Source of the DNA: Micrococcales bacterium
Lineage (GTDB): Bacteria; Actinomycetota; Actinomycetes; Actinomycetales; CAWJMD01
Length of the DNA stretch: 64,000 nt
Direction: 5' to 3'
Assembly (NCBI GenBank): GCA_002748415.1
Contig: PDSI01000147.1
Location: forward strand, 1 to 64,000
The stretch's first letter is position 1, and each line of letters begins with the position of its first letter. Both the position numbers and the translations under genes were made by a program. The notes beneath the pieces were generated by a model. That model did no database searches. It was not told where the DNA came from and saw only the letters and a list, made by a program, of their open reading frames with translations. Positions 26,523 to 34,580 of the stretch are shown here, piece by piece.

Positions 26523-27821
26523 ATGCTTCGTCGCCTAGGACGCTCCCGGGCCACCTCCGAGGACGGCTTCAGCCTGCTCGAAGTTGTCGTCGCCCTCGCC
26601 TTGTTCATGATCATGTCGGCGTCCTTGGGCTACGCGCTCACCCGGGTGCTGCACACGAGCCGGTCCAACGAATCCCGCGTCATCGCGGCCAATCTGGCCG
26701 AACGCAAACTGGAGACACTGCGGTCGATGAACCCGCTCGACATCGCTTTGGGAGCGCACCCGCGAGAGACGGTCACCATCGAGAACCGCGACTACTTCCT
26801 GGATGTCCGGGCCTCCTACAACACCGTCGGCGAGTACCAGAACGCCTGCGAGGGTGCCAGCGGCAAAGCGTCGTTCACTGCCGTGCACATCGAAGTCAGC
26901 TGGAGCAAGATGGACGGCGTCCAGCCCATCCGTTCCGATACCACTTTCGCGCTGCCCGTCACGGGCGTGACGGCGACCACCGGTGTGCTCACGATCCCGG
27001 TCGAGGACGCCGCCGGCGAGCCGGTGCAGAACATGCCGGTGACGCTGACCGGCCCCACTGGGTCGGCGATGACCGCCACGACGATGTCCGACGGATGCGC
27101 CGTCTTCACCAACGTCGCGCCCAGCACCGGCTACACCGCGTCGGTGAACTCGCGCGGCTGGGTGGACAAGTCGGGAAAGCGAGTCTCCGAGCGGACCGGT
27201 TTGTCGGTGATCGCCGGTGAGGTGTCCAAGGCGGCCGGGTTCGTGTATGACAAGGCGGCCACCGTCCGCATGCGTCTGACCCGGGCCGATGCGGCCGGTC
27301 CCGAATACGTATTCCCGCCCCAAACCGGAGTGACCCTGGCCAACGGGTCAGGTGGCTTCGGCGCGATCGGGCACCCGGTGTGTCCCGACGGATCACCGAA
27401 TTGCGTCACCGTCGACGCCGGCGAACGGGAGCGCACCGGGCTGTTCCCGTTCACCGACGGGTACGAGACCTGGACCGGCACCTGCTCCACCGCGCACCCC
27501 GCGGTGAGTTCCCCGGTGGTTCCCAAACCGGGACAGTCGGCCACGATCGCCAACGCGAAAGCCGCGGCGCTGCGGTTCCAGGTCGTCGAGGCAGCGACCG
27601 CGGCGCCCGCAACGGGATGGTCGATCACGATCCGCAACGAGGATTGCGCCGGTGAGGTCTACGACCTGGGCTACTCCACGACAGAGCCGGTCTCCCTGTC
27701 CCTGCCACCGGGGAAATGGCGGCTGGAGGCCACCGACGGTGCGCGGACTGAGTTCACCAGGGTCAACTTGGCGGAGAACCAGCTGCTGCTCGACGGCGCG
27801 ATCGTGGCGGTGAACGTCTGA
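26523..27821 (+). CDS. Large minor pilin with prealbumin/CnaB-like beta domains
   Basis: This 432-residue protein has a prepilin N-terminus (leader ending EDG, cleavage before FSLLEVVV, Glu5 present) and a PilV-like pilin head to about residue 150. Beyond that are beta-rich segments. Residues ~157-215 resemble a carboxypeptidase-regulatory/CnaB-type fold (VEDAAGEPVQNMPVTLTGP, then SDGCAVFTNVAPSTGYTASV). A second such region at ~345-430 contains WSITIRNEDCAGEVYDLG and LPPGKWRLEATDG. Several Cys could pair. Minor pilins with C-terminal modules often sit at the pilus tip as adhesins, which is an inference here. The stop overlaps the next start by one base. Confidence 0.8.
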   Translation: MLRRLGRSRATSEDGFSLLEVVVALALFMIMSASLGYALTRVLHTSRSNESRVIAANLAERKLETLRSMNPLDIALGAHPRETVTIENRDYFLDVRASYNTVGEYQNACEGASGKASFTAVHIEVSWSKMDGVQPIRSDTTFALPVTGVTATTGVLTIPVEDAAGEPVQNMPVTLTGPTGSAMTATTMSDGCAVFTNVAPSTGYTASVNSRGWVDKSGKRVSERTGLSVIAGEVSKAAGFVYDKAATVRMRLTRADAAGPEYVFPPQTGVTLANGSGGFGAIGHPVCPDGSPNCVTVDAGERERTGLFPFTDGYETWTGTCSTAHPAVSSPVVPKPGQSATIANAKAAALRFQVVEAATAAPATGWSITIRNEDCAGEVYDLGYSTTEPVSLSLPPGKWRLEATDGARTEFTRVNLAENQLLLDGAIVAVNV

Positions 27822-28495
27822 TGCACAAGATCCGATCAGCGCATCGCCGCGGCAGCGACGACGGACTGACGATGACCGAGCTGCTGGTGGCCACCGTCAT
27901 CATGATGATCGCCTCGACCGCCTTGCTGTACGCCTTCGTGCAGGGCATGAACGCCTCCATCGTTTCCTCGTCGCGGACCGCGGACGCGATGACCGCGAAG
28001 ACCGCCACCGAGAACGCGACCAAGGCGTTGCGCACGGCGCGAGATCCGGACGGGGCCGACGGGCTCAAGGCATTCGAGCTGGCCGCCCCGGACGAAGTGA
28101 TCTTCTACGCGGCGCTCAATCGCGGACCCTCGGACACTCCGGCACGAGTGCGGATCTACCGGGACGGCACGGAGCTGAAGATGAACACCGTGGAGGGGAG
28201 TACGAACCCCGCGACCGGGACCCTCCAGTGGACCGGTGCCGGCAGTACGCGGACCATCGGCCAGGACATCGTCGCCGGCTCCACTCCGGTGTTCGCCTAC
28301 CTGACCAAACCGGACCCGGCGAGCGGACAGACCGAACCCACGCAGTCGTTGCTCACCAGCGGTGGGAAGATCGCCGACTCCGCCCTGAACGACATCGACG
28401 TCATCGAGGTGTCGCTGTCCATGAACAGCTCCTCGCGACGGAACACCACGACCACCACCATCTCCCGCGTCTCGTTGTTGAACAAGAGGGACTGA
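27821..28495 (+). CDS. PilW-like minor pilin
   Basis: This 224-residue minor pilin has the processing site DDG|LTMTELLVATVIMM, with Glu5 and a hydrophobic helix at about residues 18-40. The remaining globular part is Thr/Ser-rich with no conserved domain I recognise. It ends in VSLLNKRD. It overlaps the preceding gene by one base and is followed after 3 bases by the PilX-like gene, so the three minor pilins are almost certainly translated together and may form a tip-priming complex. Confidence 0.8.
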   Translation: MHKIRSAHRRGSDDGLTMTELLVATVIMMIASTALLYAFVQGMNASIVSSSRTADAMTAKTATENATKALRTARDPDGADGLKAFELAAPDEVIFYAALNRGPSDTPARVRIYRDGTELKMNTVEGSTNPATGTLQWTGAGSTRTIGQDIVAGSTPVFAYLTKPDPASGQTEPTQSLLTSGGKIADSALNDIDVIEVSLSMNSSSRRNTTTTTISRVSLLNKRD

Positions 28496-28498
28496 CCG

Positions 28499-30130
28499 AT
28501 GAACACACACCTGTTCCGCCGCGCGCGCCGAGGCCAGGACGACAGTGGCTTCGCCATGGTCACCGTCATCGGCATCATGCTCGTGCTGACGTTGTTCGTG
28601 GTTGCGGCGACGACCTTCGCGGTCCAAGCCATACCGCAGTCCCGGCGAGCCCAGGACTACGCGGCCGCGATGGCGGCGGCGCAGGCCGGCGTCGACGACG
28701 TCCTGAGCCGGCTGAACAGCTGTGACACCTACTGGTCCACCCCGTGCGTCGGCAGCCCGCCGGAACCGGGCCGCTGGGACGGCAACCCGAGCGGGAGCCA
28801 GACCAATCGCTGGGCCGCGGTGCCCGGCTCGGCCGGATCGATGAACGCCCGGTACCGGTACACACTGGTGAGTACCCCGGCGACCACGCCCGGGCTGATC
28901 CGGGTCCAGGTCGACGGTGAGGTCAACGGGGTGCGGCGCACCATCACCGCCGACCTGCGCAAACCGAGCTTCCTCAACTACATCTACTACACCAACTTCG
29001 AAAGCCCCTCGCCCACACAGATCCTGGAGCGTCGCCCCGGTTTCTCCAGGGCCCAGGCTCAAGCATGCGCGCAGTACTACTACGACGTTCCCCCGGCACG
29101 GCGCACCGTTCGCCCCCGCTACTGCGACATCAACTTCATCGGCGGTGACGTGATCCGGGGCCCGTTGTACAGCAACGACGCGCTGCTGCTGATGGCCTAC
29201 CGGGGCCAGCCGGGACCGCTTTTCCAGGGCAACACCGAGACGTACTGGCAGCAGACGTTCAACCCCGGCGCCGACCCGGCCGCGCCGTACCGGCGCAATT
29301 ACGGCGGCGTTCCGCACCCCAGTGGCCGCACGCCCGTCATCGCCGACAAGAAGGTGGACCTGCCCGCCTCCAACAACGAGATCCGCGTGGCCGCGGAAAC
29401 CGGCGGGTGCGTCTACGAAGGCCCCACCCGCGTTCAGCTGTACCGCAACGGAACGGTCCGGGTCACCAGCCCGCTCACCTCGCCCAGCTCGCTCAACCCC
29501 GGCTGCAGCTCAGGTGGCGTCACCCCGTTGCCGCCCAACGGCGTGATCTTCGTCAAGGCTTCCACCGCCGCATGCACCGGCAAGCCCACCGCCTACCCGT
29601 TGAAACCCGCCGACGTCACCCCGTACGACTGCAACGCCGGCACCGCTTTCGTGGAGGGAACGCTGCAGGGGGCCCTCACGCTGGCCAGCGAGCACGACAT
29701 CATCGTCACCGACGACCTGACCTACAACACCGAGGCGGTCAATCCGAGCACCGGTGCGGTGAACATGGCCGCGACCGACGTGATGGGGCTGGTGGCGCAA
29801 GGCTTCGTCCGGGTCTACAACCCGGTCGACCGCAGGGGAAACAACCTGGCCCGCTCCCAGGTGCGGAACATGCGCATCGACGCGGCGGTCCTGTCGGTGC
29901 AGAACTCCTTCACCGTGCAGAACTACCACCGGGGCAGGCGGCTGGGCAACCTCACGGTGGCCGGCGGCATCTACCAGAACCACCGTGGCCCGGTCGGTAC
30001 CTCCAGTAGGCCCAGCACCGGCTACTTCAAGAACTACCTGTACGACACCAGGCTGCGCAGCCTGCCGCCGCCGCACTTCCTCAACCCGGTGGGTTCCGCG
30101 TGGGGCGTGGCCGGATTCAGCGAGGGCTGA
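28499..30130 (+). CDS. PilX-like large minor pilin lacking Glu5
   Basis: This 543-residue protein begins with a basic leader and DSGFAMVTVIGIMLVLTLF, a PilX/GspK-style N-terminus. If cleaved after the Gly, position 5 is Thr instead of the usual Glu, as in tip-capping pseudopilins. The long C-terminal region (about 480 residues) is rich in Tyr, Arg, Asn and Pro and includes INFIGGDVIRGPLYSNDALLL, a pattern seen in large PilX-type proteins of Gram-positive pilus clusters. It is a candidate tip subunit or adhesin. It is the last minor pilin before pilD. Confidence 0.78.
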   Translation: MNTHLFRRARRGQDDSGFAMVTVIGIMLVLTLFVVAATTFAVQAIPQSRRAQDYAAAMAAAQAGVDDVLSRLNSCDTYWSTPCVGSPPEPGRWDGNPSGSQTNRWAAVPGSAGSMNARYRYTLVSTPATTPGLIRVQVDGEVNGVRRTITADLRKPSFLNYIYYTNFESPSPTQILERRPGFSRAQAQACAQYYYDVPPARRTVRPRYCDINFIGGDVIRGPLYSNDALLLMAYRGQPGPLFQGNTETYWQQTFNPGADPAAPYRRNYGGVPHPSGRTPVIADKKVDLPASNNEIRVAAETGGCVYEGPTRVQLYRNGTVRVTSPLTSPSSLNPGCSSGGVTPLPPNGVIFVKASTAACTGKPTAYPLKPADVTPYDCNAGTAFVEGTLQGALTLASEHDIIVTDDLTYNTEAVNPSTGAVNMAATDVMGLVAQGFVRVYNPVDRRGNNLARSQVRNMRIDAAVLSVQNSFTVQNYHRGRRLGNLTVAGGIYQNHRGPVGTSSRPSTGYFKNYLYDTRLRSLPPPHFLNPVGSAWGVAGFSEG

Positions 30131-30175
30131 CCCGAGAGCCCCCGCACAGTCAAGACGCTCCGGTAGCTGCCCGAC

Positions 30176-30979
30176 ATGAATCCTATGTTCACCGCCCTGT
30201 TCGTTGCCTGGTGCACGGTTCTCGGGCTGATCGTCGGCTCTTTCCTCAACGTGGTCATCCACCGCGTGCCCCGGGGAGAGTCGGTGGTCAGCCCACCCAG
30301 CGCGTGCCCCGGCTGCGGGCACCGGATCAAGCCGTACGACAACGTGCCGGTGCTCAGCTGGCTGCTGTTGCGCGGTCGCTGCCGCGCCTGCGCGCAACCC
30401 ATCAGCCCCCGGTACCCACTCGTCGAGGCCGGTACGGCAGCGGCTTTCGGGCTCACCGCATGGTGGTGGGGGTTGTCCTGGGAGTTGCCCGCGTTCCTCT
30501 ACCTGGCCGCTGTCGCGGTGGCGCTCGCCCTGATCGACATCGACGTCAAACGCCTGCCCGACGCGATCGTGCTCCCCAGCTACCTGGCCTGCGCGCTGTT
30601 GCTGGCGCTGGCTGCGGCCGGCACCGGAGAACCGGCGCGGCTGATCCGGGCCGGGCTGGGCGGGCTGGCCGGTTACGGGTTGTTGTTCGCGATCCGGGTG
30701 GTCAAACCAGCCGGTATGGGGCTGGGCGACGTCAAGCTCATGGGCGTGCTGGGCCTGTACCTGGGGTACCTGGGCTGGAGCCAGTTCGTCGTCGGCTTCT
30801 TCGCCGCGTTCCTGGTCGGCGGTGTCGCCGGGGTGTTCCTGTTGCTGTTCACCACGGCCGGCCGCAAGGCCCGAATCCCGTTCGGTCCGTATCTGTTGCT
30901 GGGCGCTTACCTTGGGTTGCTGGTTGGTTCCCCGGTGGCTCAGTGGTACCTAGCCCTGACGGGATTGTCCGTCTCATGA
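30176..30979 (+). CDS. pilD: Prepilin peptidase / N-methyltransferase
   Basis: PilD cleaves prepilin leaders at the cytoplasmic membrane face and methylates the new N-terminus. The 267-residue protein has GSFLNVVIHRVPRGES, two Cys pairs for zinc in the cytoplasmic loop (CPGCGHR and CRACAQP), and multiple membrane helices. Both catalytic Asp are present, in ALIDIDVKRLPD and GMGLGDVKLMG. It should process the five prepilins encoded upstream. The gene starts 45 bases after the PilX-like gene. Confidence 0.95.
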   Translation: MNPMFTALFVAWCTVLGLIVGSFLNVVIHRVPRGESVVSPPSACPGCGHRIKPYDNVPVLSWLLLRGRCRACAQPISPRYPLVEAGTAAAFGLTAWWWGLSWELPAFLYLAAVAVALALIDIDVKRLPDAIVLPSYLACALLLALAAAGTGEPARLIRAGLGGLAGYGLLFAIRVVKPAGMGLGDVKLMGVLGLYLGYLGWSQFVVGFFAAFLVGGVAGVFLLLFTTAGRKARIPFGPYLLLGAYLGLLVGSPVAQWYLALTGLSVS

Positions 30980-30989
30980 TGACGGATTT

Positions 30990-31079
30990 GCCTTGCACGG
31001 TGAGCCGAACGGGCGAATCGCAAGGAGTACATCAAGCCGGGAGCCCGCACGGCTCAAGGCGGGGCGCAACCGCCCCGAT
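30990..31079 (+). promoter_or_regulatory. Putative FliA/WhiG-type promoter and inverted repeats upstream of pilM
   Basis: CTCAAG at 31053-31058 is followed after 15 bases by CCCGAT (31074-31079), one mismatch from GCCGAT, so pilM may have a promoter like those of pilT and pilA. The same region can fold if transcribed from upstream: GCCTT (30990-30994) with AAGGC (31056-31060), GAGCCG (31002-31007) with CGGCTC (31050-31055), and a GGGGCG-CAAC-CGCCCC hairpin (31061-31076). The two readings compete; I favour the promoter. Confidence 0.4.
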
Positions 31080-31129
31080 TCACGTCGAGGACAGTGCACC
31101 GACCGGTGCTGCTGGGAAGGGGAACGGTC

Positions 31130-32176
31130 GTGGCGAAACGCAACGCCATCGGTCTTGACATCGGCACCTCGGGTGTCCGCGCGGCTGAAATGTCTTTCAG
31201 CAGTGCCGGAATGACCCTCGCGCAGTTCGGCCAAGTGGCCCTGCCGGAGGGCGCCGTGCGAGACGGTCAAGTCATCAACCAGCCGGTGGTCGCCGACGCG
31301 ATCCGGACCTTGTGGTCGCAGACTTCGTTCAGCACCAAGAAGGTGATCATGGGCGTGGCCAACCAGCGTGTTCTGGTCCGCCAGCTGGACATGCCCAAGA
31401 TGCCGGCCGGCGAGTTGAAGAAGGCACTGCCCTATCAGGTCCAGGAATTCCTGCCGATGTCGGTCCAGGACGCGGTGCTGGACTTCCACCCGATCGAGAC
31501 GGTCAACCGCGACGGTTCCGAGCAGATCCGTGGCCTGCTGGTGGCAGTGTCCAGAGACGTGGTCCTCGGTCACGTGGAGACCGCGGAGAGCGCCGGGCTG
31601 CAACCGACCATGGTGGATCTGTCCTCGTTCGCGGTGCTGCGCACCTTGGGCGAGGCCAGCGACGCCGACCAGACGGTCGAGGCACTCATCGAAATCGGCT
31701 CCGCGGTGACCAATCTGGTGGTTCACCAAGGCGGCGTGCCGCGGTTCGTGCGCATTCTCATGATGGGCGGGCAGCACATCACCGACCACGTGTGCGAACG
31801 GATGGGAATCCCGTACGCCGAAGCCGAACAGACCAAGCAACGGCTCGGCCTGACGCCCGGCGAAGGCCATGACAAGGTGGCGTCGCGCGTGCTCGAGGGC
31901 GCGATCGGCGGTTTCATCGACGAGGTGCGCGGGTCTATCGACTACTTCAACGCCTCCAACCCGACCGGCCGGGTGCAGCGGATCGTGCTGTCCGGCGGCG
32001 GCTCCAGCATGCGCGGACTGGCGCAGCGGCTGGCCACCGAGCTGCAGACCACCACGGTCGCGGCGGATGCGCTCAGCCGCTTCGGCGTGGGGGACACCGG
32101 ACTGAGCGATGAGCAGCTGGCCGCGGTTTCGACCGTCGGTGCGGTGCCCATCGGCCTGGCGATTGGAGCTGTGTGA
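31130..32176 (+). CDS. pilM: Type IV pilus assembly protein PilM
   Basis: PilM is an actin-like cytoplasmic ATP-binding protein that binds the N-terminus of PilN. The 348-residue protein has the phosphate-1 loop GLDIGTSGVRAAEM near its N-terminus, QVQEFLPMSVQDAVLDFHPI, and the adenosine-binding RIVLSGGGSSMRGLAQRL near the C-terminus. I place the start at the GTG at 31130, which follows AAGGGGAAC and begins VAKRNAIGLD; an upstream GTG (31094) would add 12 unconserved residues. Its stop overlaps the pilN start (GTGATG). Confidence 0.93.
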   Translation: MAKRNAIGLDIGTSGVRAAEMSFSSAGMTLAQFGQVALPEGAVRDGQVINQPVVADAIRTLWSQTSFSTKKVIMGVANQRVLVRQLDMPKMPAGELKKALPYQVQEFLPMSVQDAVLDFHPIETVNRDGSEQIRGLLVAVSRDVVLGHVETAESAGLQPTMVDLSSFAVLRTLGEASDADQTVEALIEIGSAVTNLVVHQGGVPRFVRILMMGGQHITDHVCERMGIPYAEAEQTKQRLGLTPGEGHDKVASRVLEGAIGGFIDEVRGSIDYFNASNPTGRVQRIVLSGGGSSMRGLAQRLATELQTTTVAADALSRFGVGDTGLSDEQLAAVSTVGAVPIGLAIGAV

Positions 32177-32910
32177 TGTCCATCAATACCGACAAGGGCG
32201 CAACGCCCGCGGAACTCGACCAGGAAATCCGCACCCCGTATTCGGTGCCGCGGGTGAACCTGCTGCCACCGGAAGTTTTGGAGCGGCGGGCCGTCCGCAA
32301 GGTGAAGATCGGTGCCGCGGCCGGGCTGGTGGCCACTCTGGCCGTCGCCGGCGGGTTGTACACGATGGCGGCGATCGATCGCGGTCATGCGCAGGACGAT
32401 CTCGCCGCGCAGCAGCAGATCAACACCCAGTTGCAGGCCGAGGCGGACAAATACGTTCAGGTGCCGCGCATCCTCAGCCTCATCGACGCGGCCAAACAGG
32501 GCCAGCGCGAGGCGATGTCGCGCGACATCGCCTGGTCCACCGTGGTCGGCCAGATCGCGGCCACCTACCCCAGCGACGTGTGGCTGACCAACCTGAAGGC
32601 CAGCCTGAACGCTGAGGAGCTCGCCGACGCGGGCAGCGTGCCGACACTGGCGGACCCTGGCGTGGCCACGGTCACCGTGGACGGGCAAGCCCGTAGTCAC
32701 CCCGCTGTGGCCAACTGGCTCGACTCGCTGGAAACCGTGCCGAACGTCGCCGGTACCTCGCTGAGCGTCTCCGAGCTGGTCGAAGAAGACGGTCAGGTGG
32801 TGGCCGAGTACACCAACACCGCCACGCTGGGCAAGGGTGCCTATACCCACAAGTACGACCAGGTGGAAACCGAGACCGAGGCCGATCAGGCCGCTGAGGA
32901 TGAGGGCTGA
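32176..32910 (+). CDS. pilN: Type IV pilus assembly protein PilN
   Basis: This 244-residue bitopic membrane protein carries the PilN signature VPRVNLLPPEVLERR in its cytoplasmic N-terminus (around residue 25), the segment that docks into PilM. One membrane helix follows at about residues 53-73, then a coiled-coil and extracytoplasmic domain. The ATG at 32176 shares its A with the pilM stop; a GTG one codon earlier is possible. The C-terminus is acidic. It works with PilM and PilO as the alignment complex. Confidence 0.88.
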   Translation: MSINTDKGATPAELDQEIRTPYSVPRVNLLPPEVLERRAVRKVKIGAAAGLVATLAVAGGLYTMAAIDRGHAQDDLAAQQQINTQLQAEADKYVQVPRILSLIDAAKQGQREAMSRDIAWSTVVGQIAATYPSDVWLTNLKASLNAEELADAGSVPTLADPGVATVTVDGQARSHPAVANWLDSLETVPNVAGTSLSVSELVEEDGQVVAEYTNTATLGKGAYTHKYDQVETETEADQAAEDEG

Positions 32911-32914
32911 GCAG

Positions 32915-33682
32915 ATGTCGATGACCAAGAGCAAGATGTGGACGGCTGGTGCCGCCCTGGTGTGTGTGTTGCTGCTGGTCGCCAGCTGGTTCCTGCTGAT
33001 CGACCCGGTCCGGGCCGACGCGGCCCAGGTCCGCGAGCAGACCCAGACGCAGGAACGGGCCAATACGCAGCTGCGGGCCCGGATCGCCACGCTGGAGGAG
33101 CAGTTCAAGAACCTGCCCCGGCTCAAGCTGGAGCTGGATGCGGTGCGGGAGGCGATGCCGGCCGACGTCGCCGAGTCCAGCCTGCTCCGGGAGGTGCAGG
33201 GATTGGCCACCGGTACCGGAACGACGTTCATCAGCGTGACCGCGGGTGAGCCCGCCCCGCGCAACCTGCCGTCGGCGCCGGACGCCGCGGCCCAGGAGAA
33301 GCCGCAGGCCAAAGAGACCGAGGCCGGCCCAACGTCGGACACGGTGGTCTGGGAGGTGCCGGTGACCTTCGTCGCTACGTCCACCTTCCAGGGCAGCCAG
33401 GCTTTCCTGCAGAAGATGCAGGACCAGATGCCGCGCGCCCTGCTGGTCAACGACCTCAGCATCGCCGCACGCGAGCCGGGCAAGGGCGGCAACGGCAAGC
33501 CCGCGGCGAGCAACGGGGATGTCGAAATGACCATCACCGGGCACGTCTTCGTGCTGCAGGCACCGGACTTCGACCTGGACGGCACCATCGGTGAGATGGA
33601 CCAGCGGATCGTCGTCCCACCGGCCGATGCAGCCTCCGATGACGAGGACAGCGAACCCTTGCCCACCGAAGCGGCCAACTGA
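32915..33682 (+). CDS. pilO: Type IV pilus assembly protein PilO-like
   Basis: This 255-residue protein has one N-terminal transmembrane helix (about residues 8-28), a predicted coiled coil (QVREQTQTQERANTQLRARI), and a ferredoxin-like extracytoplasmic domain in the PilO position. LLREVQGLATGTGTTFISVT and a VTFVATSTFQGSQAFLQKM strand-helix pair support PilO. The C-terminus is acidic. The ATG at 32915 is used with GAGGG about 8 bases upstream; an ATG at 32900 overlapping pilN is also possible. Confidence 0.83.
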   Translation: MSMTKSKMWTAGAALVCVLLLVASWFLLIDPVRADAAQVREQTQTQERANTQLRARIATLEEQFKNLPRLKLELDAVREAMPADVAESSLLREVQGLATGTGTTFISVTAGEPAPRNLPSAPDAAAQEKPQAKETEAGPTSDTVVWEVPVTFVATSTFQGSQAFLQKMQDQMPRALLVNDLSIAAREPGKGGNGKPAASNGDVEMTITGHVFVLQAPDFDLDGTIGEMDQRIVVPPADAASDDEDSEPLPTEAAN

Positions 33683-33701
33683 GCCGGGAAACGGAGAAAC
33701 C

Positions 33702-34517
33702 ATGTCCACGAATCCGTTCGGTGGCCCGCAGGACGTCGCGGAGCCCGTCGAAGCGCTACCGGAGCAGCGTTCCGGTCCGAATCCGTTCCTGATCGCCGGC
33801 GTGGCCGGGGCCGCTGTGCTGGCCATCGGTGGCGGTGCGTTCCTGCTGATGCAGTCGGACGACGGTGACCACAAGGCCACGGAGTCGACCGCTGCCGCGC
33901 AGCCCGCCCCCGCCCCCCGGGCGGTGGACAAGCCCGCCACCGAGGTCGAGGAAGAAGAAATCGACGAGCCGACCGTGGTGCCGCAGTTCAGCCGCAACCC
34001 GTTCTTCGCCCTGGTCACCGCCTCGGCCGCCACCGGTGGCGGCGCGGCACCCGCCACCGGGCCGGTGCCCGGCACCGCGACCGCACCCACGACGAGCACC
34101 GCAACCCCCGGTACCGTCCCGTCCAAGGGCAAGGAAACCTACGTGCCCCGTACCGGTTCCGGCGTCTCCACGACGACGACCACGGCCACCGGGCCGGCGG
34201 GCCCTGCTGGTCCGGCTGGTCCGGCCGGGGAGTCGCTGGTGTACATCTCGCTGGCCTACGACGGGCAGGCGACGGAGAGCGGCGTTCCGACCCCGGACAC
34301 CTACGTGATGCGCGTCCAGGGCCTGCCGATTCAGGTCAAGGTCGGCGAGACCCTGGGCAGCACCGAGCTGAAGCTGGAATCCGTTCGGGACAGCGACAAG
34401 TCGGCCGTCATCGCCTACCCGGGCGGCAAGAAGCGCATATACCTCGCGAAGAGCGCGCTGTTCTTCCTGGTGGACAAGGACACCATCATCGAGGACATGC
34501 GTCTGCACAAGAAGTAA
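33702..34517 (+). CDS. Membrane-anchored protein in the PilP position with a collagen-like repeat
   Basis: This 271-residue protein has a cytoplasmic N-terminus (STNPFGGPQD), one membrane helix at about residues 32-50, and a long low-complexity linker rich in Ala, Thr, Pro and Glu. The linker holds a short collagen-like run of four G-P-A repeats at about residue 165. A compact beta-rich C-terminal domain follows (QGLPIQVKVGETLGSTELKL, then GKKRIYLAKSALFFLVDK). It closes the pilMNO operon with GGAGAAACC before its ATG. Position suggests a PilP-like role, but there is no outer membrane to connect to and I do not recognise the fold. It could span the cell wall. Confidence 0.7.
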   Translation: MSTNPFGGPQDVAEPVEALPEQRSGPNPFLIAGVAGAAVLAIGGGAFLLMQSDDGDHKATESTAAAQPAPAPRAVDKPATEVEEEEIDEPTVVPQFSRNPFFALVTASAATGGGAAPATGPVPGTATAPTTSTATPGTVPSKGKETYVPRTGSGVSTTTTTATGPAGPAGPAGPAGESLVYISLAYDGQATESGVPTPDTYVMRVQGLPIQVKVGETLGSTELKLESVRDSDKSAVIAYPGGKKRIYLAKSALFFLVDKDTIIEDMRLHKK

Positions 34518-34580
34518 CCCGGTGGGGTGACCTCGCCGCCGCGTTGCGGCCGCCGGTGTCCGCCGTGACATCATCGAGGC

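Noticed and set aside
30131..30175. A fourth copy of the pilus promoter motif before pilD (GTCAAG, 15 bases, CCCGAC)
   Set aside because: Two mismatches at key positions, and the downstream half touches the pilD ATG, leaving no room for a transcription start.
30980..31129. Possible c-di-GMP-I (GEMM) riboswitch before pilM
   Set aside because: The GGCAAACC and GGACGCAAAGCC signatures are absent; only loose resemblance (GCGAATCGCAAGG) is seen.
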